The translations under genes were made by a program, and so were the position numbers. DNA of 64,000 nucleotides, from NCBI GenBank assembly GCA_005888745.1, contig VBBS01000032.1, positions 1-64,000 on the forward strand, read 5' to 3'. The DNA is from Candidatus Bathyarchaeota archaeon (GTDB taxonomy: Archaea; Thermoproteota; Bathyarchaeia; 40CM-2-53-6). How positions within the stretch are numbered: the stretch's first letter is position 1; every line of letters begins with the position of its first letter. Below the pieces are notes generated by a model that was given only the letters and a program-made list of their open reading frames with translations, was not told where the DNA came from and searched no databases. Of this stretch, positions 41,639 to 50,600 are shown in pieces.

Positions 41639-42703
41639 TTAATCGTTCATCCACTCTAGCCATTCTCCGTGTGAGTGGCATCGCGCCAAGATTCTCTCTG
41701 TCCTAACGCTATAGCTGAATTTCGCGAGACCTAGGAGCGGGGTTACCGAGTTTGCGGCCCATTCCATTGAGACGAGGAACAGGTCTCTCTTCTTAGAGGC
41801 CGTTGTTAGGAGTGAGTGCAATTTCTCCCGAGGTTCCTTGCTGACGAGGGTAAGAGTAAATGAGTGGTAGATGCACAGTGGTGCTTTGCCAGGGACTTTG
41901 TCGATAAGGTTTGGTAGGAGGTCTAGGGCATTTCCAGTGATGATTCTTGGTGGAGCTTGCTCAACAAGCCGGATTGCAGGTTCCAGCTGCCTAGCTCGTT
42001 TCTGGTTGTCAGGCCAAACGAGAGCGCGTAACCATTGAACGTTCTCAGCGTCGTTGACGTCGATAGGTGAAAGGTCGATGCCTGTGCGAGAGCCGACCTT
42101 CGGCAACCTCCGGGGTATCGGAGGATGCGTTTCTCCGCGCAGAGAGCAATCGATCTTTACCGGGGAGTTTGGCTCTCCACACTCTAATCCTTCTCCATAC
42201 CTGTAGTGGTACTTGTCCCATAGCAAGGTCAGTCCCGCGCTGGATCCGATCTCAATCATGGTTAACGGTTGACGTTTCGTTTGTGCCGCTACGAGCTCAA
42301 AGGCCGGAACAAGCACCGCGCAGCGTCCCACCTCGTTCGTCTGCACGGAATGCGTCATCATAGTCTCGTGGATCTTTTCCTGGTGTTCGAGGACAAAGCT
42401 GCGGAAGTACGGGTAGACGTAGTCGTAATGCTTGGAAGAGTTGTTGAGGCTGGGGTAGAACGCCGCCAGCTGGTGGTGCTCGCCTTTGAGCAAGAGGAGA
42501 TGCACAGCGGCAAAAAACAGGTTGGGAAGAGCGGCCTTCTCTTCAACGGAGGCAGCTAACCTAAGGAGCTCGGAGTCCTCTGCAACTCTGAGAGCGAGAT
42601 TCATGTATAGTGGTGACCTGTCAGCATAGATCGTGCCACCAAAGTAGTGGAATAGTCTAGCTGTCTTCTCCAGAGGTAAAGCTGAGCCTGTTGACTCGCT
42701 CAT
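41639..42703 (-). CDS. DUF2332 family protein
   Basis: A 354-residue DUF2332 protein, a family found in bacteria and some archaea. Typical regions are an N-terminal helical part with SPLYMNLALRVAED and a Rossmann-like core (LTMIEIGSSAGLTLLWDKYHYRYG) resembling a SAM-methylase motif I. GIDLSPIDVNDAENVQWLRALVWPDN, ITGNALDLLP and IYHSFTLTLVS follow. The C-terminus reads CHSHGEWLEWM. It may be a methyltransferase-like enzyme, but no activity is known. It is a single gene. Confidence 0.85.
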   Translation of the reverse strand: MSESTGSALPLEKTARLFHYFGGTIYADRSPLYMNLALRVAEDSELLRLAASVEEKAALPNLFFAAVHLLLLKGEHHQLAAFYPSLNNSSKHYDYVYPYFRSFVLEHQEKIHETMMTHSVQTNEVGRCAVLVPAFELVAAQTKRQPLTMIEIGSSAGLTLLWDKYHYRYGEGLECGEPNSPVKIDCSLRGETHPPIPRRLPKVGSRTGIDLSPIDVNDAENVQWLRALVWPDNQKRARQLEPAIRLVEQAPPRIITGNALDLLPNLIDKVPGKAPLCIYHSFTLTLVSKEPREKLHSLLTTASKKRDLFLVSMEWAANSVTPLLGLAKFSYSVRTERILARCHSHGEWLEWMND

Positions 42704-42803
42704 GGAGAACTACTTCCGGGGGAGTTGTTAATGGTAAACTTTCGGTCGTACGGTCCCCACTAGGTCGTGGCCCATTGGACTTAGGTCCGCGAGTTTTTGG
42801 CGG

Positions 42804-43484
42804 CTAATGTGTCTGGGCTACCTGCCGCAACGCGTCGTAGGCTATGTGCCCGTCGGGCTCGTTTACTACTATTATGATGTCTCCGTGGCCGAGGAAGGCG
42901 TCGATTATGTTAACGCCGTTCCGGTAGAGGAGCTCTGTGATGTAGGATGCTATTCCCGGTGTGTCCCATGCGTTAGTGGGCAGGTACAATGAGAGCTTTG
43001 CCACGTTCGGCTGAACCGTGACAATGTTGAGATGGCGCAGCTTCTTTCGGAGTAGCTCGTAATCCTCTGATGTTAGTATAATCTTGATCGAGTTTGCGAG
43101 TGGGAATATGTGGGGAAATTCTGCGAGTCCCGTGGACATTTCTGAGAGTTCGTTGAGTATCTTGGGAAACTCTGCGCGGGGCGCTTTTACGGTTACATCG
43201 GCTACTCCGTTTGAAAGAGAGATTCTAGAGTTCTCCAGCGCCCTTACAGGGTCCAAGGATTTCATTTCCTCTAATGTATCTGAGAATCTCTTGATCGCTA
43301 CGACTAGCGTGTTGATTGTGGGTTTACGGCCGGTCAGTTGTTCGATGTGCGGCTGGATTAGTTCGGCGACTGAGTGGAAGTTCGTGAGTTTCATCTTGAG
43401 GCATTGGTAGATAGGATAATTCTTGGTGAGGATCTGGCGTACAGCTTCAGGAACGGTAGTGTTCTTTCGGGGGAGAGCGGGCAT
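42804..43484 (-). CDS. ACT-domain regulatory protein
   Basis: A 226-residue protein. The N-terminal part (PEAVRQILTKNYPIYQCLKMKLTNFHSVAELIQPHI) looks like a helical DNA-binding or dimerisation region, and two ACT-like modules follow. The second contains LSLYLPTNAWDTPGIASYITELLYRNGVNIIDAFLGHGDIIIVV, a clear ACT fold for small-molecule sensing. It resembles COG1707-type predicted regulators of amino-acid metabolism. It is divergent from the tandem RAM protein at 43574; both promoters carry inverted repeats. Confidence 0.8.
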   Translation of the reverse strand: MPALPRKNTTVPEAVRQILTKNYPIYQCLKMKLTNFHSVAELIQPHIEQLTGRKPTINTLVVAIKRFSDTLEEMKSLDPVRALENSRISLSNGVADVTVKAPRAEFPKILNELSEMSTGLAEFPHIFPLANSIKIILTSEDYELLRKKLRHLNIVTVQPNVAKLSLYLPTNAWDTPGIASYITELLYRNGVNIIDAFLGHGDIIIVVNEPDGHIAYDALRQVAQTH

Positions 43485-43500
43485 TCCAGGTCGCGCCTCT

Positions 43501-43519
43501 ACCTGTAATATATGCAGGT
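43501..43519 (-). promoter_or_regulatory. Inverted repeat over the TATA box of the ACT regulator gene
   Basis: ACCTG (43501-43505) and CAGGT (43515-43519) flank TAATATATG, which serves as the minus-strand TATA box about 25 bases from the ATG at 43484. A factor bound here would block TBP, suggesting repression, perhaps by the ACT protein itself. Confidence 0.5.
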
Positions 43520-43533
43520 CGAGGATTAAAAGG

Positions 43534-43560
43534 TTTATATAGAAAGTAACATCTGTTACT
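43534..43560 (+). promoter_or_regulatory. TATA box and 16-base palindrome of the tandem RAM gene
   Basis: TTTATATA (43534-43541) is followed by AGTAACATCTGTTACT (43545-43560), a perfect inverted repeat of 7-base arms with a 2-base centre. The predicted transcription start (about 43563) lies just past it, so it is placed as a repressor operator. Its size suits a dimeric Lrp-like or winged-helix factor. Confidence 0.68.
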
Positions 43561-43573
43561 CAATTGCAATAAG

Positions 43574-44092
43574 ATGATATCTATGCAAAGCACAAACTAT
43601 CCCGCCTACGTCTTCGCAACCGTCAATCACGGCATGACGAAGAACGTGGTCGAGGAGCTAAAGAACAACCCGAACATCGACCTCATCGCACCAGTCACCG
43701 GACGATTCGACCTAGCACTACGACTAAAGCAGAACACTCCAGAACAAATCGTACAACTCGTCAGTAAGATCCGCCAAGTACACGGCATCGAGACTACTCA
43801 GACACTCTTCGGATTCAACGGCATCAACGGCGCCCACTTCCAGAACCAGATGCCACTCGGCATCAGCCTCTTCAACGTCACCAGCCCAATCGAGACATTC
43901 GTCAACCAGCTCAAGAGCTTCCCAGGCCTCATCGAGGCATGGACAACCCCAGGCCAGTTCGACATTGTAGCACTCTGGCAGGCAAGAACCTCTGACGAGA
44001 TCGTCAAGTCCGCCTTCGAGAAGTTCCCAACACTACAAGGCATCGCCCGCAGCGAGACTCTTCTCGCACCCACACCTCTCTTCAAACAGTAA
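43574..44092 (+). CDS. Tandem RAM (Lrp/AsnC ligand-binding) protein without DNA-binding domain
   Basis: A 172-residue protein made of two RAM/ACT-like modules. The first (YPAYVFATVNHGMTKNVVEELKNN, IDLIAPVTGRFDLALRLK) has the strong Lrp-type VTGRFD signature. The second (SLFNVTSPIETFVNQLKSFPGLIEAWTTPGQFDIVALWQA) has the parallel TTPGQFD. No helix-turn-helix is present. It could be a ligand-sensing partner of Lrp-type regulators or of the divergent ACT protein. The start is ATG 43574 or 43583. A palindromic operator and strong TATA box precede it, and a T-rich terminator follows; codon use looks optimised, implying high expression. Confidence 0.85.
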   Translation: MISMQSTNYPAYVFATVNHGMTKNVVEELKNNPNIDLIAPVTGRFDLALRLKQNTPEQIVQLVSKIRQVHGIETTQTLFGFNGINGAHFQNQMPLGISLFNVTSPIETFVNQLKSFPGLIEAWTTPGQFDIVALWQARTSDEIVKSAFEKFPTLQGIARSETLLAPTPLFKQ

Positions 44093-44123
44093 GCATACCA
44101 GTTAGCTCCAAGACCAATCTCCC

Positions 44124-44133
44124 TTTTTTCTTT
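44124..44133 (+). terminator. T-rich terminator after the tandem RAM gene
   Basis: TTTTTTCTTT lies about 32 bases after the stop codon at 44092. Runs of T on the non-template strand are the typical archaeal termination signal. No hairpin is needed or seen. Confidence 0.55.
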
Positions 44134-44255
44134 CGTCAAGCAAAGGATGCTCTGCAACGAAGAACCGTTAACTCGATCAGGTTGCCTTAGGCAAAAAAGA
44201 TGCCCTGATAATCATTCGAGCATTGATTTTTCGAAGCCTGAGAACCTGTAACGAT

Positions 44256-44819
44256 CTAGCGGCTGAACCGTTTCATCTGGCAGCTCACAATTTCCGATCC
44301 CAGCGGGAGGTGAGGTTTCCCCAGCAAGCCGGTCAAGACCTCCTTATGCCCGTCTTGTCGTCTCGGGAGGCTGTCGATCGCGTCTCGTATTTCGGAGAAT
44401 AAGTTCTCGTAATATCTCAGTTTCGGTTTTCTCTGGTCCAGTAGTTGCCAGTCCAATTGGGTGTAGATCGTCTCCCTTCTGTCCCCATTTCCATCATGTA
44501 TCACCGCTTCCGCTTCGAACATGAAATCCTGATTCTCTTCACGGAGGGCGAGATAGAGGACGAAGGGTATTCTTGAGGGCGGGGAGAACGCGACATAGCC
44601 GCTCTCGTGACGGTCGTATCTCCGGCGAAGATTTGCCCAGTGGCCTCCGCTGCAAGACGAGAACGTCCTGTACCCTTTACGGTTGAGCGACGAAACGATT
44701 CCTCGTATGGCTGGATCAATGCGTGAAGTATTCCTTCCCGTTTCCAGATCCTTCCAGTTTGACGCGTCGAGTTCTCCCAACCGCTTCGAATGGGCTCGTG
44801 GCAAGAATTCGCTGGGCAA
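44256..44819 (-). CDS. Hypothetical protein with SCSGGH motif
   Basis: A 187-residue soluble protein. The region IDPAIRGIVSSLNRKGYRTFSSCSGGHW followed by YDRHESGYVAFSPP resembles small protein families that pair a GY-T-SCSGH loop with beta strands (as in TYW3-like proteins), but the overall match is weak. It begins 15 bases before the end of the Rieske oxygenase gene and is on the same strand, so it is probably cotranscribed with it. The function is unknown. Confidence 0.62.
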   Translation of the reverse strand: MPSEFLPRAHSKRLGELDASNWKDLETGRNTSRIDPAIRGIVSSLNRKGYRTFSSCSGGHWANLRRRYDRHESGYVAFSPPSRIPFVLYLALREENQDFMFEAEAVIHDGNGDRRETIYTQLDWQLLDQRKPKLRYYENLFSEIRDAIDSLPRRQDGHKEVLTGLLGKPHLPLGSEIVSCQMKRFSR

Positions 44820-44833
44820 CGTCTAGGCTCCAA

Positions 44834-46018
44834 TCATCCTACTGGGGTGTCTTTTGCTCGAAAAACAGTCTCGTACACGAGTCGGTGGAACCAGTGGGAT
44901 CCTGTTTCCTCATTTGGAGCAAATCGTCCGCGGGGCGCAAATCCGGACTTTGCACCCGTGCTCACGAGGCCGATCGCTTCAATGTCCTCAGCGTCGACTT
45001 GCTCGCTTAGCCAGGTGCTGTTTCGACGTTGGAATTTTTCTTCGTCTATCACGTACTGGAACCATGAGAACAGGGTCTTGTCAGGTCTCCCGGGAATCGG
45101 CATATACACGTTCACCGATAACCCCCAGGGATAGAAGTTCAGTGTTATGTTGGGAAAGATAAACCACCACAGCGCAAACACTCTTCTGGTAGGATTCTTC
45201 GGGTCCCGGAACCTGCCGGCTAGGAACCGAGGGTCGAAGCCGTTCTCCTCGTCCCGTGCATACGCCCACTGCAGAGCGCTGAATTTGTACAGCTCAGTCT
45301 GGTAGGAGGAGAGATCGATAGCGTCGGCGAGTCCGCCTGGTCCCTTGTGAACGAATTTGATGTGGAAGTTGTCCATGTAGTTCCAAGCGTGTTGTTTCCA
45401 GTTTCCTTCAACCTCTCGAACTTCCCCATCAAAACGATGTCTCCTGAGGCTAGCCAGTTTGATTCCCGGTACGGATTGCTGAACAGTCTCTATGAACTCG
45501 CGGAAGGGTGCCAGTGGCTCGCCTGTTAAGACGAAGACCCATTGTCCCCACTCTTCAACGTGAACATTTCTCAGATGGTCTGATTCCCGTGGAAATCCAT
45601 CCATCTTCTCAAACCCTGCTTGGGCTACGAACCTCCCCTCGTTGTCAAATTGACGTCCGTGCTGCGGACAGATTATCGCCCCTCCAACGCTCGATGATTC
45701 AACGAGAGGGTGCCAAGCGTGGGTGCAAACGTTGGGAAAGCAGTTCAGCCTGCCATGTTGGCCTCTCTGGAGAAAAAACGGCCTTCCTAAAAGATTGAAG
45801 GGAACCCGAGGACTGGTTTTCCTGATAGAGTCTGTGGAAATGTCAAGTCCGTCCTGGGAATCGTTTTCACCTGGTGCTAGCAGCCAGGTCTGAGCAAAGA
45901 TGGTTCCAACTTCCAGTTCGAGAAATTCCGGGTCCACAAACGCTGAAGCAGGTAAGGATTCGGCTCGACCAATCTTTGGATCCACAAAGAATTTTTTCAT
46001 AGGGAGAGTCTTCTTCAT
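44834..46018 (-). CDS. Rieske non-heme iron oxygenase, alpha-subunit type
   Basis: A 394-residue aromatic-ring-hydroxylating oxygenase alpha subunit. Rieske 2Fe-2S ligands are C98xH100 (VCTHAWH) and C117xxH120 (CPQHGRQFD). The mononuclear iron site includes H219 and H224 in NYMDNFHIKFVH, with bridging D216; a third carboxylate should lie near DAEDIEAIG. It is full length. No beta subunit, ferredoxin or reductase gene is nearby, so electron donors must come from elsewhere. Such proteins hydroxylate aromatic or quaternary-ammonium compounds; the substrate is unknown. Start ATG 46018; ATG 46000 is possible. Confidence 0.9.
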   Translation of the reverse strand: MKKTLPMKKFFVDPKIGRAESLPASAFVDPEFLELEVGTIFAQTWLLAPGENDSQDGLDISTDSIRKTSPRVPFNLLGRPFFLQRGQHGRLNCFPNVCTHAWHPLVESSSVGGAIICPQHGRQFDNEGRFVAQAGFEKMDGFPRESDHLRNVHVEEWGQWVFVLTGEPLAPFREFIETVQQSVPGIKLASLRRHRFDGEVREVEGNWKQHAWNYMDNFHIKFVHKGPGGLADAIDLSSYQTELYKFSALQWAYARDEENGFDPRFLAGRFRDPKNPTRRVFALWWFIFPNITLNFYPWGLSVNVYMPIPGRPDKTLFSWFQYVIDEEKFQRRNSTWLSEQVDAEDIEAIGLVSTGAKSGFAPRGRFAPNEETGSHWFHRLVYETVFRAKDTPVG

Positions 46019-46129
46019 GGTCTCAGAATCTTTCTCATGTTCCCGCCTAGAATGTCAACTCTTCGGATGGTAGTGGTAGCCAGATTGGAAAAAGAGCTTA
46101 AGGGTGTCTGATGAGGTAGCTTTCCAGCA

Positions 46130-46393
46130 ATGTCACCATCTAGCTTCGCCGTCGAGGTCGTCGTAGAGAACAAGCCCTTGGCTCGGGATCCTGAAGGAGA
46201 GACGATCCACCACAATCTGATACTTAAGGGAGGCTACTCACAAGTGACAAATGTTCGGGCTGGCAAGCTCTTGCGTATGAATGTTGAAGCAAGCTCCCCT
46301 GAGGATGCTAAACAACTTGTTCGGAAACTCTGTGATGATCTTCGGATCTACAATCCTGCCGCGCATGTCTGCCAGGTCAGGATCCTAACTTAG
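46130..46393 (+). CDS. purS: Phosphoribosylformylglycinamidine synthase, PurS subunit
   Basis: An 87-residue PurS, the small bridging subunit that docks PurQ glutaminase onto small-type PurL. It has the two-strand ferredoxin-like pattern: AVEVVVENKPLARDPEGETI, then LLRMNVEASSPEDAKQLVRKLCDDLRIYNPAAHVCQV. It opens the purine operon, and a TATA-like CTTAAGG lies about 40 bases upstream. A gap of 130 bases with a second TATA-like element (CTTAATAGG near 46480) separates it from purQ, so purQ may also have its own promoter. Confidence 0.9.
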   Translation: MSPSSFAVEVVVENKPLARDPEGETIHHNLILKGGYSQVTNVRAGKLLRMNVEASSPEDAKQLVRKLCDDLRIYNPAAHVCQVRILT

Positions 46394-46523
46394 CATAGCT
46401 ATCTGTCAGGGTTCTCACAAAGGGAGAGGTCTCGATCTACCAGCGAACTTCCCGCCTTGACACAAACCTGTCAAAAAAGGGCTTAATAGGCGTCGAAATT
46501 CACTACTTTAGGAAACCTGGATA

Positions 46524-47234
46524 ATGGTAAGGGTTGCCGTCGTACAGTTCCCTGGAAGCAACTGCGACCTAGACGCGCTAGAAATTCTCCAGAAAACCGC
46601 CAAGGTCCCAACGGACCTCGTATGGCACAAGGACCTGAAACAGGATCAGTATGACGCGTACGTTCTGCCAGGAGGCTTCTCATACGGCGACTACCTTCGC
46701 GCTGGCGCAATAGCCGCGACTAGCCCAAGCATAGAAATCATCAGAAAGGCAACAGACAATGGCAAGCCGATCCTTGGAATATGCAACGGCTTTCAGATTC
46801 TGGTCGAGGCCGGAATCCTGCCCGGCGCCGTTCTTCGAAACACCGGGCTACGATTCGTTTGCAAATGGACACGCCTCCGAATAGATTCCACCAGAACACC
46901 GTTCACGAAACTAACTCACAAGGGAGAGACCCTGCGGATTCCAATTGCCCACAACGAAGGTCGATATTATCTTGACCGCGACCAGCTTGCTGAACTTGAA
47001 AAGGATGAGCAGATCGTTCTACGATATGTAAGCGAGAACAGTATTCCGACAGAGGATTCGAATCCCAACGGCTCAATAGACAACATCGGTGGAATCTGCA
47101 ACAAGGAAGGAAACGTGATGGGGCTTATGCCCCACCCCGAACGCGCCTCTATACCAATTCTAGCTCCAGACACTCATCCAGAAGGAAGAATAATCTTCGA
47201 CTCAATGATAGACACCCTCAAAAGAGGAAGATAG
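46524..47234 (+). CDS. purQ: Phosphoribosylformylglycinamidine synthase, PurQ glutaminase
   Basis: A 236-residue class I glutamine amidotransferase that supplies ammonia to PurL for the FGAR to FGAM step. The nucleophile elbow is GIC87NGFQ, and the His-Glu pair lies in MPHPERA near the C-terminus. The N-terminal [12 protein letters not shown] and [18 protein letters not shown] are classical. The length is normal. Two small membrane-protein genes separate it from purL. Confidence 0.96.
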   Translation: MVRVAVVQFPGSNCDLDALEILQKTAKVPTDLVWHKDLKQDQYDAYVLPGGFSYGDYLRAGAIAATSPSIEIIRKATDNGKPILGICNGFQILVEAGILPGAVLRNTGLRFVCKWTRLRIDSTRTPFTKLTHKGETLRIPIAHNEGRYYLDRDQLAELEKDEQIVLRYVSENSIPTEDSNPNGSIDNIGGICNKEGNVMGLMPHPERASIPILAPDTHPEGRIIFDSMIDTLKRGR

Positions 47235-47269
47235 TTGAAACTGCAAGACAGGGGAGAAGAGATAGAGCT

Positions 47270-47476
47270 ATGACGTATGAGACTCGTTCCATTCGTCGTC
47301 TTGTTCTGGGCATATTCTCCATCGCCCTAGGCATAGTCTCTCTAGTTGCATTCTTCTCCGTTACATACATCGCGGGCATCGGTTTCCTTGGCGGTTTCTA
47401 TGGCCTCATACTGATCGCACTAGGCATGGGCCTGATCCTTCCGAAAAAGGAAGGCAAGAAAGAGGGGACTCAATAA
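47270..47476 (+). CDS. Small two-helix membrane protein in the purine operon
   Basis: A 67/68-residue protein with two hydrophobic segments (LVLGIFSIALGIVSLVAFF and IGFLGGFYGLILIALGMGLIL) and a basic-acidic tail KKEGKKEG. The ATG lies 35 bases after purQ. The sequence is low-complexity hydrophobic and no family is recognised. It is one of two such genes between purQ and purL. Confidence 0.68.
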   Translation: MTYETRSIRRLVLGIFSIALGIVSLVAFFSVTYIAGIGFLGGFYGLILIALGMGLILPKKEGKKEGTQ

Positions 47477-47479
47477 GAT

Positions 47480-47683
47480 TTGACGGAAGAATCGGCGGCG
47501 AAGAGAAGAACGTATCCGCGTGCCACCGCCATTGTGGGAGGACTTATCGCCGGAATTGTCGCAGGACTTATTGCCTATCTCATCGTTGGAATCGTTGGAT
47601 TCATCATCGCCTTCATAATAGGAGCAGTCACAGGTTCTCGTGCAACACTTCTAGCTAATCGAGCAAGAGAACAACCGTCATGA
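47480..47683 (+). CDS. Small glycine-rich membrane protein in the purine operon
   Basis: A 67-residue protein. After a basic N-terminus it has two Gly/Ile-rich membrane segments (ATAIVGGLIAGIVAGLIAYLIVG and GFIIAFIIGAVTG) of glycine-zipper character. The TTG start is three bases after the previous gene, and the stop overlaps the purL start (ATGA), so translation is coupled to PurL. The role is unknown; an anchor or pore is possible. Confidence 0.66.
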   Translation: MTEESAAKRRTYPRATAIVGGLIAGIVAGLIAYLIVGIVGFIIAFIIGAVTGSRATLLANRAREQPS

Positions 47684-50600
47684 CCCGATCCGTCGTCGCG
47701 GAGCCCCAGGGTTTATCCCCACTGGAAGTTCCCAAGCCCAATCTCACCGATGAGGAGATCCGATACGCGGTCAAGAAGCTCCATCGTGAGCCTAACGAGG
47801 TTGAATGGGCTATGCTCGAAGCGCAATGGTCTGAACACTGCAGTTACAAATCCAGCAAACCACTCCTCAAACAACTTCCCAGCAAAGGACCCAGAGTTCT
47901 CCTCGGACCGGGTTTCGACGCCGGCGTCGTCGACATCGGCGATGGCTGGGTCGTAACCCTCCACATCGAATCACACAACCACCCTAGCGCCATAGACCCC
48001 TATGGTGGAGCGGCGACAGGCGTGGGCGGAGTCGTCCGCGACATACTCAGCCTCGGGACACGTCCCATCGCTCTCCTCGACCCTCTCAGGTTCGGATCAA
48101 TCGAGAGTCTTCACACCCGCTGGCTCTTCGACAACGTCATCAGGGGAATATCAGACTACGGCAACTGCGTCTCTGGAAAAGACCTTGTTTATTTCACAAA
48201 TGACGACGATTTTCACATAAGCGATTTCGAGAGTTTCTTTTACGAATATCAGAACAATGGAAAATGCTCGCTCGAATTCTCAAATAATCACACGGTCATT
48301 CTAAAGCCCAAAATTGAACTGCAAGTTCTTTCTTTTGATTTCAGAAGCAAACGCGCCACCTTCCACAAGGTCAACAGAATTTACAGAATGTTGGCACCGA
48401 AACTTCTCAGTGTCCATACGAACCTTGGCCGCGTTGTATCGGTAACCCCAGAGCATCCAATGTTCGTGGCGAGCAATGATGGCATTATAACGGTCAAGCA
48501 GGCCTCAGACATAAGGATTGGAGATAGAATCCCAATTCTGTGCGACTATCCAACTCGAGACGAGCTTCGTAACGCTCACGAAATCGATGTGATCAAAGAA
48601 CTTACCGACAGAGGTCAAGGTGCCCAGCTAGGGATAAGACCTGCTAAGACGAGTCTCCGCACTGTTAAAAAACAGCTCTTGCCAGCGTTGCGGAAAGTAG
48701 GGGTGACATCACAGCAGTGGTGTCATTACTTCAAGAAAAAGGGTGGAAGCCATCTTCCGCTAAACCTGTTCTTGAAGCTCGAGCACTTAGACCCCCAATC
48801 TCCTCTACCAAGAGATAAGATCTTGTTGCACTCAGGTCGCGGTAGAGTCAACCCGATACCTGCGATCATACGAGTCGATTCTCACTTTGCAAGACTCATC
48901 GGCTATTTTCTATCCGAAGGTTGCATATATGATGACAAAGCAGCGAATACCTCAAGGCTAATCTGGACCTTCAGGAAAGAGGAGGTCGATTATATCGACG
49001 ACGTCTGCTCGATATTATCTCAGATAGGCATTCGATACTCGAAGCGAGAAAACTCACCTAGCACGGTTCAAGTAAGGGTTTCCTCAGCCATACTCGGTTT
49101 CGTTTTCCGAGAAGTGCTAAAGTGCGGAAAAGACTCCTACTCGATGCAGATTCCTGCCCTGTTCTATCGGGTTAATCGGACCCTACTATTCGAGTTGCTG
49201 AAGGGGATAATCAGGGGGGGTGGCTCTCTTAGATCTGACTCCTCAAACTCGATTAGTATCAGGTACGCAACAACCAGTCGTTTACTGTTTCAGCAGGTCC
49301 TACTATTGCTACACTCCATGGGTTACGTAGCTTCCTCGAGATCAACTTGGACGAAGAAATCAACTGTACCAATCTATGAGCTTGAAGTTTACGGCATGGG
49401 GCAAGTTCGAGCGCTTGCAAACATGTTCTCCCCGAGACTCCGCTCAAAGGCCGAGACCAGATTGGGAGAGTACAGGGTCCCTAGATCGGCAAGGTCACGA
49501 TTCAAGCGTCATGAAAATTTCGCATCGGTGAAGGTCAAAAAGGTCGAGGAGGTCAACGGTGAGTTTCCGGTTTACAATTTGGAGGTAGACGGCACCCATA
49601 ATTACGTCACGACCGGAGGAATAATCACCCACAACTGCATAGGCGTCCCAACTGTTGGTGGAGAAGTGGAGTTCGACCTGTCCTTCGAGAGGAACTGCCT
49701 TGTTGATGTCGCATGCGTCGGGCTCGGACGAAAAGACAGACTCGTCCTCGGCGAGGCCCGGAACCCAGGCGATCTCGTCTACCTTGTTGGAGGGAGAACC
49801 GGGCGAGACGGCATTCGTGGAGCAAGCTTCGCGAGCAAAACACTCACAGACAAGTCTGATACGGAACGGTCCGCCGTCCAAGTCCCGGACCCATTCACAA
49901 AGAAGCTCATCATCGAAGCGATACTGGAGGCTGTAGAGGCAAATATCGTCCAGGGAATGAAAGATCTCGGCGGCGGAGGCCTAAGCTGCGGACTATCAGA
50001 GATTGCCGCGAAGGCTGGAACAGGGATAGAGATTGATCTGAACAAGATCCAGACACGCGAGCCCAATATGCAACCCGCAGAGATCATGATATCCGAATCA
50101 CAGGAACGAATGGTCCTCCTAATTCGAGAGAAAGACGAGGGAAGACTGGTCAATATTCTCGAGAAATGGGAGGTAGGCTACGCAAAGATAGGACATGTCA
50201 CCAATGGCCTCCTCCTAACCATCCGGCGAGGAGACGAGGTGGTGGCGAAAGTGCCGGCCAAGTTTGTCGCCGAAGCGCCGCTCTCTCCCAGATCATCAAA
50301 GCGTCCTCTGTATCTCGATGCTCTCGCAGAGGTACCTGCGCCAACTATTCCTAAAGACCTCGGTCGGACTCTAGTTGAAATGCTCTCTAATCCAAGCATC
50401 GCGAGCAAGGAGTGGATCTATCGCCAGTATGATCACGAGGTGGGCATCCGAACCATCGTCAAACCGGGAGAAGCAGATTCCGCACTACTACGGCTTCCGA
50501 ACAAGCGTTCTCTCGCTCTCACCACAGGCGGGAACAGTAAACAATGCTATGTGGACCCCTACTGGGGAACCGTGGGAGTTGTCTCGGAAGCGCTGTGCAA

